DNA of 64,000 nucleotides, from positions 434,001 to 498,000 of the forward strand of contig NZ_JACXZA010000004.1 of assembly GCF_014779765.1 (NCBI RefSeq), read 5' to 3'. The translations under genes and the position numbers were made by a program. Numbering within the stretch: the stretch's first letter is position 1; every line of letters starts with the position of its first letter. This document shows positions 9,608 to 19,295 of this stretch, in pieces. The notes under the pieces were generated by a model that was not told where the DNA came from, ran no database searches, and worked only from the letters and a program-made list of their open reading frames with translations. The DNA comes from Paenibacillus terricola (GTDB lineage: Bacteria > Bacillota > Bacilli > Paenibacillales > Paenibacillaceae).

Positions 9608-11352
9608 GCGATCTCCTCCTCCGACAGCTGCGACATGACGATCTCACGATAGATTTCATTGTTGTCCAGCAATTCGCGGTGCGTGCCGATACCTGCGATT
9701 TGACCTTCGTCGAGCACGATAATTTGATCCGCGTCCATAACGGTGCTGACCCGCTGTGCGACGATAATGACGGTTGCATCCGTCGTTTCGGGACGAAGCG
9801 CCGCACGCAGCTTGGCATCCGTCTTGAAGTCGAGCGCCGAGAAGCTGTCGTCGAACAAATAAATGAGCGGCTTGCGTACGAGCGCGCGTGCAATCGACAG
9901 ACGCTGCTTCTGACCGCCGGATACGTTCGTACCGCCTTGAGAGATGATCGATTGATAGCCTTCGGACATCTTCTCGATGAAATCGGATGCCTGCGCTACT
10001 GCCGCAGCATGCCGAACTTCTTCATCTGTCGCTTCTTCGCGTCCGAATCGAATATTGTCTGTTACTGTACCGGTGAACAGCATGGCTTTCTGCGGCACGA
10101 GTCCAATCGTTTCGCGCAGCGTCTGCTGCGTCATCTCTCGAACATCGATCCCGTCGACCGTAACAGCGCCTTCGCTGGCGTCATAGAAACGAGGGATTAA
10201 GTTCAGCATCGTAGATTTACCCGAACCGGTACCGCCGATAATGGCCGTTACTTCGCCAGGGGACGCCTTGAACGAAATGTTCGCCAGTGCCGTCATCTCC
10301 GCACCTGGATAACGGAAAGATACATCGCGGAACTCTACCGTACCTTTCGCTTGATATTCATTAGTTGTCGCTGACTTCGCAGGATCTTCAATGTTCGGCT
10401 GCATATCGAATACTTCCTGGATACGTGCAGCGGAAGCGGATGCGCGCGGCACCATGACGAACATCATGGAGGCAAACATGAGCGCAAACATGATCTGCCA
10501 AGCATATTGAATGAACGCCATCAGATCGCCGACTTCCATGCCGCCGTGGTCGATGCGGATGCCGCCGAACCAAATGATCGCGATGCTCGCGCAGTTGATG
10601 ATCAGCATCATGACCGGCATCATGGCAGCCATCATTCGGTTGACCCGCATGGCGGTATCGGTCAATTCGCCGTTCGCCGTCGTGTAACGAGCTTGCTCAT
10701 GATTCGTGCGGTTGAATGCCCGGATGACGCGGATACCCGTCAGATGCTCGCGGAGCACAAGATTGAGGCGATCCAATCGTTTCTGTTGGAGACCAAATAG
10801 AGGAATTGTCCGTTTCGAGATGAATAGAATAACAAGCGCAATAACCGGCACAATCGCGATAATGACGAAGGATAGCTTCACATCGCGCGACAGCGCCATA
10901 ATGATGCCGCCGAAGCACATAAGCGGCGCCATAACGAGCACGCGCATCATCATCGTTAACACCATTTGAACCTGTGTAATATCGTTCGTTGTACGGGTAA
11001 TGAGAGAAGCGGTGCCGATCCGGTCAAACTCGTTCATCGAGAACCGTTCGACGTGCGCGAACAATCGGCTGCGCAGATCGCGTCCGAAGCCGCCTGCTGC
11101 CTTGGCTGACAAATAGCTGGCACCGATAGAGCAGAGTGTGCCGATGAACGCGACGAGAAGCATGAAACCGCCGATTCGCCAAATATAATGAGTGTCGGCA
11201 TACATAACGCCTTTGTCGACGATATCTGCGAGCAAGGTTGGCAAATATAAGTCGGAGAGCGTCTGCAGGAAAACGAATACAAGCACACACGTAACGGCGA
11301 TCCGGTACGGTTTCAAATAACGCAAAAGCTTGAGCATGTGGAGAAAAGTCAC
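9604..11352 (-). CDS. Heterodimeric ABC multidrug exporter, degenerate-site half (BmrC/YheI-like)
   Basis: A 582-residue half-transporter with six N-terminal membrane helices and a C-terminal ATPase. Walker A is GGTGSGKST (about 370) and the signature is VSGGQ. The Walker B region reads YLFDDSFSALD, with Asp in place of the catalytic Glu, and the switch His is Gln in IIVAQRVST. Both changes are typical of the non-hydrolysing site of asymmetric exporters. It lies 21 bp after the marR-type gene and overlaps the second half-transporter by four bases, giving a regulator-exporter operon. Export of a toxic compound sensed by the regulator is the likely role. Confidence 0.9.
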   Translation of the reverse strand: MTFLHMLKLLRYLKPYRIAVTCVLVFVFLQTLSDLYLPTLLADIVDKGVMYADTHYIWRIGGFMLLVAFIGTLCSIGASYLSAKAAGGFGRDLRSRLFAHVERFSMNEFDRIGTASLITRTTNDITQVQMVLTMMMRVLVMAPLMCFGGIIMALSRDVKLSFVIIAIVPVIALVILFISKRTIPLFGLQQKRLDRLNLVLREHLTGIRVIRAFNRTNHEQARYTTANGELTDTAMRVNRMMAAMMPVMMLIINCASIAIIWFGGIRIDHGGMEVGDLMAFIQYAWQIMFALMFASMMFVMVPRASASAARIQEVFDMQPNIEDPAKSATTNEYQAKGTVEFRDVSFRYPGAEMTALANISFKASPGEVTAIIGGTGSGKSTMLNLIPRFYDASEGAVTVDGIDVREMTQQTLRETIGLVPQKAMLFTGTVTDNIRFGREEATDEEVRHAAAVAQASDFIEKMSEGYQSIISQGGTNVSGGQKQRLSIARALVRKPLIYLFDDSFSALDFKTDAKLRAALRPETTDATVIIVAQRVSTVMDADQIIVLDEGQIAGIGTHRELLDNNEIYREIVMSQLSEEEIA

Positions 11353-11373
11353 CTCTTTCGATAAGTAGGCGGA

Positions 11374-11853
11374 TTATTTGTCGTGCAAAGGGGAGGAACA
11401 GGTATCTGCATTCTCTGAGGAATAGAAACGGAAAATTTCTTGCAAGGTGTCAACTAGTTCGCGGCTCCGTGCTTCGCCAAGATGCTCAATAACACTGCTC
11501 ATTTTGTTCAGCATGATCGTGTGGTTGCGGCTCATGACGGCTTCGCCTTGTTCGGTCAGCCGAAGGCGGACGGCTCGTCGATCTTTTGAATCGCGGTGTC
11601 GTTCAAGGAGGCCGCGCGCTTCGAGCACATTGACCATCTGGGTCACCGTCGGCATCGTTACATTCAGTGAGCGCGCCAAGTCTGAAGCCTTCGGTCCTGC
11701 AGGCTCCTGCCGAGTCGCTTTGAAAATATGAAACAGGGTCATAACCTCAGTCCTCGTATGGCCGTCACTTGATTTCAAGCCGGTCCAATTCAACTGACGC
11801 AGCTGGCGAAACGCATGCATGAGCTCACGTGACAGTTGCTGATTCTCGTCCAA
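11374..11853 (-). CDS. MarR family transcriptional regulator of the ABC exporter operon
   Basis: A 159-residue protein with the winged-helix core of MarR proteins: recognition region ARSLNVTMPTVTQMVNVLEARGLL and wing RHRDSKDRRAVRLRLTEQG. The start is TTG at 11853, with AGGAGG 10 bases upstream and no better ATG in frame. MarR proteins bind palindromic operators as dimers and release them on ligand binding. A palindrome on its own promoter and the downstream exporter genes suggest autorepression together with control of the exporter. Confidence 0.9.
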   Translation of the reverse strand: MDENQQLSRELMHAFRQLRQLNWTGLKSSDGHTRTEVMTLFHIFKATRQEPAGPKASDLARSLNVTMPTVTQMVNVLEARGLLERHRDSKDRRAVRLRLTEQGEAVMSRNHTIMLNKMSSVIEHLGEARSRELVDTLQEIFRFYSSENADTCSSPLHDK

Positions 11854-11889
11854 TCGTATATCGCCTCCTCTGCTCTTCTATATACTTTG

Positions 11890-11932
11890 ATTAGCTAACC
11901 TAATTATATGCATTATCGCTGGCTTCCGTCAA
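11890..11932 (-). promoter_or_regulatory. Promoter and probable MarR operator of the exporter operon
   Basis: On the minus strand, TTGACG (11932-11927) is followed after 18 bases by TATAAT (11908-11903). The imperfect palindrome ATTAG-CTAAC-CTAAT at 11890-11904 overlaps the end of the -10 box and the likely transcription start, the place expected for an autorepressing MarR dimer. Binding is inferred. Confidence 0.65.
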
Positions 11933-12031
11933 TGTGTAAGGTACCCCTTAATTTCCGCTTGACTATATAAAACGATAGAAAATTGTGTATTATAATAGGA
12001 TAGAAATTTTCCGCAGGAAAGGTTGATCGCT

Positions 12032-13693
12032 ATGGAAAATAAAACGATATCCTCGAACTTCATTCGTAACATCGTCGTGGAAGACCTGAACAAGGGTGCG
12101 GTAAGCGAGATCGTGACCCGTTTCCCGCCAGAGCCGAATGGCTATCTCCATATTGGCCATGCCAAGTCGATATGCTTGAATTTCGAGCTCGCCGATGAAT
12201 TCAAGGGACGCACGAATTTGCGGTTCGATGATACGAACCCGCTTAAAGAAGATACAGAGTATGTGGAGTCGATCAAGCAGGATGTGCAATGGCTCGGCTT
12301 CGAATGGGACGACCTTCGGTTCGCTTCCGACTATTTCGAGGAGCTGTACAACCGTGCTGTTGTGCTGATTAAGAAAGGGAAGGCGTACGTGTGCGACCTG
12401 ACGGCGGAACAAATGCGCGAGACGCGCGGCACGCTGACAGAGCCTGGCCAAGAGAGCCCATTCCGCAGCCGCAGCGTAGAGGAGAACCTCGATCTGTTTG
12501 CACGGATGCGTGCTGGCGAGTTCAAGGACGGCGAGCGCGTACTGCGCGCGAAGATCGATATGGCTTCGCCGAACATCAGCCTTCGTGATCCGGTCCTATA
12601 CCGGATTTCGCATACGCATCATCATCGGACAGGCGACGCTTGGTGCATCTACCCGATGTACGACTATGCGCATCCGCTTAGCGATGCCATTGAGGGAGTT
12701 ACGCACTCGATCTGTACGCTTGAATTCGAAGACCATCGTCCGCTGTACGATTGGGTTGTTGCGGAATGCGAGATGGAAGCGACGCCTCATCAATATGAGT
12801 TTGCCCGCTTGAACATTACGAATACGATTATGAGCAAAAGATACCTGAAGTCGCTTGTCGACAACGGTGTAGTCGACGGTTGGGACGACCCGCGCATGCC
12901 GACGATCAGCGGCTTGCGCCGCCGCGGCTTTACACCGGAATCGCTGCGCGCATTCTGTCGTGAGATCGGTGTCGCTCGTGCGAACAGCCTCGTCGACGAG
13001 CGGATGCTGGAGCATTTTATCCGCGAAGATTTGAAGCTGAAGACGCTTCGTTCGATGGCCGTTGTACGTCCGCTGAAGGTTGTTATTACGAACTATCCGG
13101 AAGGACAAGTCGAGCAGCTCGAAGCGGAGAACAACTCCGAGAACGAAGAGATGGGCTCGCGTTCGATTCCGTTCTCCCGTGAGATCTATATCGAACAGGA
13201 CGACTTCATGGAAGTGCCGCCGCCGAAATACCACCGTCTCTATCCGGGCAACGAAGTTCGCCTGAAGCATGCCTACTTCATTAAGTGTGAAGAGGTTATT
13301 AAGAATGAGGCTGGCGAAGTGATCGAGCTGCGCTGCACGTACGATCCGGAGACGAAGAGCGGTTCCGGCTTCACGGGCCGCAAGGTGAAAGGGACGATCC
13401 ACTGGGTGGAAGCGTCGCAGGCGAAGGCGGCTGAATTCCGCCACTTCGAGCCGCTGCTCATCGATGATGAAGCGAGTGCGGACAAGCCGTTCCTCGAGCG
13501 GATTAATCCGGAATCGCTGGAGATTCTGCAAGGCTATGTAGAGCAAGGCATGGCAGAATCGAAGGGCGGAGACAAGTTCCAGTTCTTCCGCCATGGGTAT
13601 TATAATGTTGACTCGAAGCTGTCCGATGAGGACAAGCTGGTATTCAACCGGATCGTGTCGCTGAAGAGCTCGTTCGATCCGAGTAAAGGGTAA
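12032..13693 (+). CDS. glnS: Glutaminyl-tRNA synthetase
   Basis: A 553-residue class I synthetase that charges tRNA-Gln with glutamine in the cytoplasm. The N-terminal active site carries HIGH (about residue 40, in YLHIGHAKS) and the second signature MSKR (about 265). [11 protein letters not shown] and RFDDTNP are typical of GlnRS rather than bacterial GluRS, and the C-terminal third is the beta-barrel anticodon-binding region. I use ATG 12032 with AGGAAAGG upstream; an in-frame TTG nine bases earlier is less likely. A TATAAT lies at 11991-11996. Most Bacillus species lack this enzyme and use the amidotransferase route, so its presence helps place the organism outside Bacillus. Confidence 0.95.
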   Translation: MENKTISSNFIRNIVVEDLNKGAVSEIVTRFPPEPNGYLHIGHAKSICLNFELADEFKGRTNLRFDDTNPLKEDTEYVESIKQDVQWLGFEWDDLRFASDYFEELYNRAVVLIKKGKAYVCDLTAEQMRETRGTLTEPGQESPFRSRSVEENLDLFARMRAGEFKDGERVLRAKIDMASPNISLRDPVLYRISHTHHHRTGDAWCIYPMYDYAHPLSDAIEGVTHSICTLEFEDHRPLYDWVVAECEMEATPHQYEFARLNITNTIMSKRYLKSLVDNGVVDGWDDPRMPTISGLRRRGFTPESLRAFCREIGVARANSLVDERMLEHFIREDLKLKTLRSMAVVRPLKVVITNYPEGQVEQLEAENNSENEEMGSRSIPFSREIYIEQDDFMEVPPPKYHRLYPGNEVRLKHAYFIKCEEVIKNEAGEVIELRCTYDPETKSGSGFTGRKVKGTIHWVEASQAKAAEFRHFEPLLIDDEASADKPFLERINPESLEILQGYVEQGMAESKGGDKFQFFRHGYYNVDSKLSDEDKLVFNRIVSLKSSFDPSKG

Positions 13694-13705
13694 GTTTTAT
13701 AAAGT

Positions 13706-13751
13706 AAGCGCGATTGCTGCAGCTGCGAGCTGCTGCGGTCGCGCTTTTTTT
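13706..13751 (+). terminator. Terminator after glnS
   Basis: A GC-rich hairpin (AAGCGCGA pairing with TCGCGCTT, plus an inner GCAGC stem) runs straight into a T tract starting at 13745. Confidence 0.85.
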
Positions 13752-13801
13752 GTTAAGGAAAAATAATTGTAATAGTATCCTATATCTGCATGCTGAGGTC
13801 A

Positions 13802-13831
13802 TTGACGCTAGAAAAATAGGAATGATAGAAT
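13802..13831 (+). promoter_or_regulatory. Probable promoter of the first Wzz/BY-kinase pair
   Basis: TTGACG (13802-13807), an 18-base spacer, then TAGAAT (13826-13831). It would give a leader of about 110 bases before the first chain-length regulator gene. Confidence 0.45.
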
Positions 13832-13950
13832 AGGTAAAAATAACTATTAATTTTGTAGAAATGTGCAAGTTTGTATAGGTTTATGACTTATTATGTAAGC
13901 GCAACATGTAGACCAATGTGGTATATTCTTCGATCGGAATGAGGGAATAT

Positions 13951-14733
13951 GTGTTGCAAGAGGAGCTTGACCTACTCGATATCGTAGTCATGCTGCGCCG
14001 TCGGTGGTGGTTGATCGCCATCATCGTGGTCGTGGGCTGCATGGCTGCCTTCGGCATAGGACGCGCACGGACTCCGATTTATGAAGCGTCTACTAAGCTG
14101 ATAATGACGAATAAATATAATGATCCGGATAAGGATAATTCGATTGATCCTAAGGTCATCCAGGCGAATCTATTGATGCTGCAGACATATAAGGATATTG
14201 TGCGGACGCCTAATGTGACGAAGAAAGTAGCGGCTAATCACCCGGAACTTGGGCTGTCAGCGGGAGCGATTGCGGGTAAACTAACGGTATCTACTAGCAC
14301 AACATCGCAGATTCTGACCATATCGGCTCGTGATGAGAGTTATAGTAAAGCGGCCCTTATGGTGAATGCGGCTTCGGAAGCATTAATCGCCGAGACGGTG
14401 CGGTTATATGGCTCGGGCGACTTAGAAGTTCTGTATCCTGCGGAAGATCATACTGGCACATGGCCGCAGCCGGTGAATATGGGGCTTACGACGCTGCTTG
14501 TGGTAGCGTTTGCGCTGTCAGGTATGGTTGGCGTCGGGCTGTGCTTTGTTTTGCAGTATTTTGACAAATGGATCCGGACGGAACGCGACGTGGCGCGGAC
14601 ACTCGGGTTTGAAACACTGGTTGAGGTTCCTTTATTTATTGAGAGTGGTAAACGCAAGAGCGGCCATCGCCATACATCCCATGTGAAGCTCCGAGGAGCA
14701 AAGGAGAGCCGAAATGTCCCGATCGAGAAATAA
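13951..14733 (+). CDS. Wzz/CpsC-type polysaccharide chain-length regulator
   Basis: A membrane protein of about 260 residues with the Wzz layout: a short cytoplasmic start, a first membrane helix (WWLIAIIVVVGCMAAFGIG), a roughly 140-residue extracytoplasmic domain and a second membrane helix (LTTLLVVAFALSGMVGVGL) ending in a short cytoplasmic tail. In Gram-positive bacteria such proteins anchor and activate a BY-kinase encoded next to them. GAGGGA lies just before GTG 13951 and TTG 13954; the frame also opens at GTG 13918 without a good ribosome site, so the start is uncertain. It overlaps the next gene by 20 bases. It may tune length or export of a glycan, but its kinase partner is degenerate. 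Confidence 0.85.
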   Translation: MLQEELDLLDIVVMLRRRWWLIAIIVVVGCMAAFGIGRARTPIYEASTKLIMTNKYNDPDKDNSIDPKVIQANLLMLQTYKDIVRTPNVTKKVAANHPELGLSAGAIAGKLTVSTSTTSQILTISARDESYSKAALMVNAASEALIAETVRLYGSGDLEVLYPAEDHTGTWPQPVNMGLTTLLVVAFALSGMVGVGLCFVLQYFDKWIRTERDVARTLGFETLVEVPLFIESGKRKSGHRHTSHVKLRGAKESRNVPIEK

Positions 14734-15349
14734 GCTTGTCATGCTTAGCGGGATGAATAATGAGACAGTGGAGCGGTATCGTGCGCTTCGTGCGCAGATT
14801 GATCGGACAGGCGGCGGTAGTGGTGCTCCGAGCGTTATCGCCGTGGCCGCACCGAAGGCAGGGAGCGGAACAGCGGAGATGGCCGCGAATTTGGCTATCG
14901 CTTATGCCCAGGCAGATCGGCGAACGCTGCTTGTGGATGGGGAGATGAATGTCCCGCTCATTCATCAGCTGTTTGGTTTATTGAATGTGGTGGGACTGAG
15001 CTCGATCATTGAAGCTTCCAGCACGGCAGAAGATGTTGTGAATCGCGGCGTTATTAATAATCTGGATGTAATAACAGCAGGACCGAGGCTTCCGTATTCG
15101 AAGGATTTCGTTGGTTCTTATCCGCTTCAGCCGCTGTTCGTGAGCTGGAGACAGCAGTATGATCAGATTTGTATCGCGACTCCATCCCTATTGTCATCGG
15201 CTGATGCGCAGTTGATAACAGCAGCGTGCGATGGCGTGCTTCTCGTGATTCGAAGCGGATGGGTGGATGAGAATGACGCCTCACGCGTGAAGCGATTGCT
15301 GGCGTTGCTGGATGTGCCTGCATTAGGTGTTGCGCTTGCGCATGGATGA
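14714..15349 (+). CDS. BY-kinase-like (CpsD/YwqD) protein with degraded ATP-binding motifs
   Basis: A 211-residue protein with the CpsD fold pattern: an N-terminal ERYRALRAQI helix like the EAYRTLRTNI activation helix, then a P-loop-like region. All three nucleotide motifs are changed. Walker A reads APKAGSGTAEM (Lys lost), Walker A' reads LLVDGEMNVP, and Walker B reads ICIATPS without Asp. The C-terminal tyrosine cluster is also missing. It is coupled to the preceding Wzz gene by a 20-base overlap. The reading frame is intact and full length, so this looks like a maintained pseudokinase rather than a decaying gene. It may act as an inactive partner of the complete pair at 19296-20769. Confidence 0.8.
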   Translation: MSRSRNKLVMLSGMNNETVERYRALRAQIDRTGGGSGAPSVIAVAAPKAGSGTAEMAANLAIAYAQADRRTLLVDGEMNVPLIHQLFGLLNVVGLSSIIEASSTAEDVVNRGVINNLDVITAGPRLPYSKDFVGSYPLQPLFVSWRQQYDQICIATPSLLSSADAQLITAACDGVLLVIRSGWVDENDASRVKRLLALLDVPALGVALAHG

Positions 15350-15356
15350 ATAAGAG

Positions 15357-15392
15357 ACGCCCCTGCCGAATTGCTCGGCAGGGGCGTTGTTG
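15357..15392 (+). terminator. Terminator after the degenerate kinase gene
   Basis: A 13-bp stem, ACGCCCCTGCCGA with TCGGCAGGGGCGT, followed by TGTTGTTAT. It lies between convergent genes and may serve both. Confidence 0.8.
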
Positions 15393-15403
15393 TTATAAGG
15401 AAA

Positions 15404-16606
15404 TTAGCCGAGTACTTGCTGCAACCGACTGATTGCCCAATTCAGTTCGTCTTCGGTAATCGTTAAGGGTGGCGCTAAGCGGATCGTGTATTGATGCGTT
15501 TCCTTGCACAACAGTCCGAGAGCCATCAGCTTCTCGCACAAGGGACGGGCGGGAACCGTAAGCTCAATGCCGATAAACAGCCCGCGGCCGCGAACCTCGC
15601 GGATGATCGGATTCGTCATCTGGTTTATGGCTGATAGCAGATGTTGTCCTAGCGTCTCGGACCGCTGGGCAAGCTGTTCCTCTTCAGTAACGGCAATGGC
15701 CTCTGCGGCAACGGCGCTGGCCAGCGCGTTGCCGCCGAAGGTGGAACCATGGGAGCCAGGCTCGAGCACATCCAGGATATCTCGGTCCGCTGCTATAGCA
15801 GAGACGGGCAGAATGCCGCCGCCTAACGCTTTGCCTACGATATAAATGTCTGGGATGACATTCTCGTAATCGCAAGCAAATCGGCGGCCTGTTCGGCCGA
15901 AGCCGGTTTGAATTTCGTCGGCAATGAAGAGTACTTGGTGAGTTTGGCATAGCGCAGCGGCTGCGGATAAGTGCCCTTCGGGCGGGAGGATGATGCCGGC
16001 TTCGCCTTGAATAGGCTCCACGAGAAATGCAGCTGTGTGCGGAGTTATGGCTTTTTCAAGTGCATCGATGTCTCCGTAGGGGATCACGCGGAAACCTGGC
16101 GTGAGCGGACCGAAGTTGTGTATATAAGCATGTTCGGACGAGCAGGAAATCGCAGTTGTTGTTCTTCCGTGAAAATTATTGGCGCATACAATGATTTCCG
16201 CTTGATTGTCGGGTATGCCCTTCTTCCGGTAGCCCCAGCGCCGAGCGGTTTTGATCGCTGTCTCAACGGCTTCCGCTCCGCTGTTCATCGGGAGTATTGC
16301 TTCTTTGCCTGTGTACTTGGTGAGTGCAGTGCACAGCCGAATATATGGTTCGTTATAAAAAGCGCGGGACGTAAGCGTCACATGCATGGCCTGATCGAGC
16401 AAAGCACGTATGAGTCTAGGATGGCGGTGACCTGCATTTAGTGCGGAATAGGCGCTAAGCATGTCCATATATCGCTCGCCGTTGGCATCTGTGACCCATA
16501 CGCCACAGGCGTCGACAATGACGATAGGAAGCGGATTGTAGTTATGAGCCTCGAGCGGATATACCGATGCGACTAGGTTGGAATTTGTTGCTTGCATTTC
16601 ATCCAC
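15404..16606 (-). CDS. rocD: Ornithine aminotransferase
   Basis: A 400-residue class III PLP aminotransferase that converts ornithine and 2-oxoglutarate to glutamate semialdehyde and glutamate, in arginine catabolism. Seen in the sequence: [12 protein letters not shown] (phosphate cup), [11 protein letters not shown], the PLP-ring Asp in [14 protein letters not shown], and the Schiff-base Lys in [26 protein letters not shown] near the N-terminus is typical of OAT. The GTG at 16606 has AAAGGA 8-9 bases upstream; GTG 16613-16615 is too close to it. It is a single gene with no other arginine genes next to it. Confidence 0.9.
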   Translation of the reverse strand: MDEMQATNSNLVASVYPLEAHNYNPLPIVIVDACGVWVTDANGERYMDMLSAYSALNAGHRHPRLIRALLDQAMHVTLTSRAFYNEPYIRLCTALTKYTGKEAILPMNSGAEAVETAIKTARRWGYRKKGIPDNQAEIIVCANNFHGRTTTAISCSSEHAYIHNFGPLTPGFRVIPYGDIDALEKAITPHTAAFLVEPIQGEAGIILPPEGHLSAAAALCQTHQVLFIADEIQTGFGRTGRRFACDYENVIPDIYIVGKALGGGILPVSAIAADRDILDVLEPGSHGSTFGGNALASAVAAEAIAVTEEEQLAQRSETLGQHLLSAINQMTNPIIREVRGRGLFIGIELTVPARPLCEKLMALGLLCKETHQYTIRLAPPLTITEDELNWAISRLQQVLG

Positions 16607-16615
16607 AAGGTACAC

Positions 16616-17073
16616 ATCCTTTCAAGTGCTGACGGTGTGTAATTCAAACTATTAAATTATATGCGAGACGGGTCAGTGGCTATGCCTCGCAGGTCCGGAT
16701 TCTGGGTGTTCGATAGGATAGGCTGTGTTGGGAGTAATAAAATGTATTAATGAATTTCCAATTTAAATGATACATTTTGTATTGCTATTACAAAAAGTAA
16801 TAGATTCCATATGATATAACAGTGCTTTGTAATTCGAAATACCTAGATACAATACGTATCTTTAAGTAATTCTTAATTGACCATGCACTTTTTTAGATGG
16901 TAGAATTATAACAATAAATTCCCCACATCTGGTACCAACAGCTTAGAAGAGTAGCATACATAGAACAAACCATAGTTGGAGTATTTGATTCTAGCGTTTT
17001 TTTTTAGCTTGAATATTAAGGAATTGTATACTCGCAAGTCCGTCGTACCATTAATCTGATGAGGTGATAAGTA
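16616..17073. other. AT-rich 458-bp gap between rocD and the SLH gene
   Basis: No coding region or structured RNA is evident. A TATAAT for rocD lies at 16661-16656 on the minus strand without a clear -35 box. For the SLH gene, TATACT at 17027-17032 is preceded 17 bases upstream by the weak box TTAGCT (17004-17009). GAGGTGAT gives the ribosome site just before 17074. Confidence 0.4.
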
Positions 17074-19188
17074 GTGAGTGTTAAAGGTCAATTGTTGAAG
17101 TATTCACTGGCAGCAGCAATCGTATCCACTAGCTTTGCGGGTATTCCGTTCAGCGAGAAAGGTCTGGCTAACCATCTTGCGGCGCAAACTGCGTTCGCGG
17201 CAAGCACGAACAATCTTCAAGTTGCTATCGATCGGTTCAATACTGTATCTGCAGCACTGACTCCGGAAGGCGCGACTAAGGTTGAAGCTGCGCGTAGTGC
17301 GATTAAGGGCTTGGCACAAGACAATGCCAAGCTTGAAGCAATTGCAGGACCAATTGCAACTAAGCTCGGTATCACGGACACTAACGATCGTGCTGTGTTC
17401 GGGAAACTTCTTCTTGATGTGTTGTCCATTCCTACTACATTAAATGTAAAGGCATTGGACGACATCCGCACAGTGCCTGAATATCGTGAAGTATTGAAAC
17501 GCGCAGACGTTGGTGTTACAGATGTTTCTGCCATCACGGTTGAAGCGGTAGCAACGGCTGCAGTTCAAGCTGAAGCGTATGTTGGAAATCAACTGAAATC
17601 GAAGTCAATCCTCGAGTGGGCTGCTATTGCAAAGGATAAGAATCAAGCGAAGGAACTGGTAAGTGGTGCGTTGAATGCGGCGTTGTCTGCGTCTGATGCT
17701 GCTGCGCTTAAAGAGCTTGTTACGAACGCGAAGATTACTGGTGATGATCTTGCTCAAGCGTTGGACAAGCTGGAGCAAGAGGTTAATTCAACAGTGTTCA
17801 ATGCTGCTGCGCTTGCGATTGCGGATGCATATTACAACGTTTTGAATTCGTCAACAGGGACAACGCCTGGTGGGTCGGTTATCATACCTTCAGTGACAGT
17901 AGATCAACAATTCAACGATTTGATTAAGAAGCTGGAAGGCGCATCGGATGCGGAGAAACAGGAGCTTGTGAAACAAGCGCTGGCTTTGTTCGCGCAAGTC
18001 GTGAAAGATGCGGGAACTATTGATGCTTCTTCGTTGGTGAAGACAGTGGATGGCGTAGCTGTAGCAGATGTAAGCGATGCAGTAATCGCTAAGCTGGATA
18101 TTGTAATTTCGGCGTATGCCAAGTTGCAGGAATTCCTCAAGGCGGCTGGCTCCGATGCAAAGGTGACAGCAGGTGCATTAACGGTTAACCTGGGCAAGAT
18201 CGCCAATGAGTCAGTAGAGATCAAATTGTCCGAAGCTGCGACGAAGAAGCTGAATGCTTCGCCGTTCGGCAAGCTGGATCTTGCATTTAATGGACTGACG
18301 GTGTCTGTTCCTAATAGTGATGAATATGGCAAGTCGCTCGGCCTCAAGGTTAATACGAAGGATAACGCAGGCGAACCAGCTGTTAAGGGTTATGCGGCTG
18401 TATCTTCGGTATACGACTTCAATCTTGCGGTAGGCGGACAAGCTGTACATGAATTCACCAATCCGATTGTAGTACGTATTCCGCTTGGTAACCTGGATGG
18501 CGTTGACAAAGAGCTGCTGAGCGTAGCGAAGATCGTCGACGGCAAATTGGTATTCCAAGGCGGTGTACTGGATGGCAATACAATCGTAGAACCGCGTGAA
18601 TCGTTCTCCTCGTATGTTGTTGTCGAGAATAAAGTAAGCTTCGCTGATATTGCTTCGGTTAAATCGTGGGCTGGCCGTCAGATCGAGGTTCTCGCTGCTA
18701 AAGGCGCGATCTCGGGACGTTCGGAGAACGTGTTTGATCCGAAAGGCAATGTAACACGCGCTGAGTTTGCTAAGATGCTTGTTCGTGCACTTAACCTGGA
18801 GAGCTCCAACCTGACGTCGAGCTTCAAAGATGTGAAGTCGACGGATTGGTTCGCTCCTTATGTTGCAGCAGCAGCTAAGAAGGGCATCATTAATGGACGT
18901 ACGGCAACTACATTCGCTCCGAATGCGACGATCACGCGTGCTGAGATGGCAACGATGATTGCACGCGCGCTGAGCTTGACGACGAGTGTTGAAGCGGTTG
19001 AAGATGTGGATGGCGCTTTGAAGGCGTTCAAAGATGCTGCTCAAATCAACGCTACACTTAAAGCAGGTGTTGCACTTGCTGCTAAGGAAGGCATTGTAAT
19101 CGGAAACAACGGCAAGTTCAATCCGAACAATAATGCATCCCGTGCTGAAGCGGCTGTTATTCTGTACCGTGCGATTCAGGTGAAGTAA
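17074..19188 (+). CDS. S-layer homology (SLH) domain cell-surface protein
   Basis: A 704-residue secreted protein. A signal peptide (to about residue 43, ending AFA) is followed by a long Ala/Lys/Asp-rich helical region (45-280), a beta-rich part (about 330-515) and three C-terminal SLH domains (about 520-573, 585-635 and 648-700). The SLH domains carry TRAE, TRAE and SRAE, the motif that binds pyruvylated secondary cell-wall polymer, so the protein should be attached to the wall. The start is GTG 17074 after GAGGTGAT. It lies directly before the Wzz/BY-kinase and polysaccharide genes but has its own terminator. It could be an S-layer-associated or capsule-anchoring protein; the middle part matches no family I know. 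Confidence 0.88.
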   Translation: MSVKGQLLKYSLAAAIVSTSFAGIPFSEKGLANHLAAQTAFAASTNNLQVAIDRFNTVSAALTPEGATKVEAARSAIKGLAQDNAKLEAIAGPIATKLGITDTNDRAVFGKLLLDVLSIPTTLNVKALDDIRTVPEYREVLKRADVGVTDVSAITVEAVATAAVQAEAYVGNQLKSKSILEWAAIAKDKNQAKELVSGALNAALSASDAAALKELVTNAKITGDDLAQALDKLEQEVNSTVFNAAALAIADAYYNVLNSSTGTTPGGSVIIPSVTVDQQFNDLIKKLEGASDAEKQELVKQALALFAQVVKDAGTIDASSLVKTVDGVAVADVSDAVIAKLDIVISAYAKLQEFLKAAGSDAKVTAGALTVNLGKIANESVEIKLSEAATKKLNASPFGKLDLAFNGLTVSVPNSDEYGKSLGLKVNTKDNAGEPAVKGYAAVSSVYDFNLAVGGQAVHEFTNPIVVRIPLGNLDGVDKELLSVAKIVDGKLVFQGGVLDGNTIVEPRESFSSYVVVENKVSFADIASVKSWAGRQIEVLAAKGAISGRSENVFDPKGNVTRAEFAKMLVRALNLESSNLTSSFKDVKSTDWFAPYVAAAAKKGIINGRTATTFAPNATITRAEMATMIARALSLTTSVEAVEDVDGALKAFKDAAQINATLKAGVALAAKEGIVIGNNGKFNPNNNASRAEAAVILYRAIQVK

Positions 19189-19217
19189 TAGCTATAAATA
19201 GGTAAGTCCATCGGGTT

Positions 19218-19258
19218 GGCCCCCTCTCCAGAAGAATAGGGAGGGGGCCGATCTTGTT
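19218..19258 (+). terminator. Terminator after the SLH gene
   Basis: A strong stem, GGCCCCCTC with GAGGGGGCC (extended by CC/GG), followed by GATCTTGTTATG. The T tract is imperfect, so some read-through into the Wzz gene is possible. Confidence 0.7.
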
Positions 19259-19295
19259 ATGTAAAAAGCGACCAATGATCGTGGGGGAGAATGAC

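Noticed and set aside
14714-15349. Pseudogene call for the motif-less BY-kinase
   Set aside because: The frame is intact, full length and translationally coupled; motif loss without frame damage fits a pseudokinase better.
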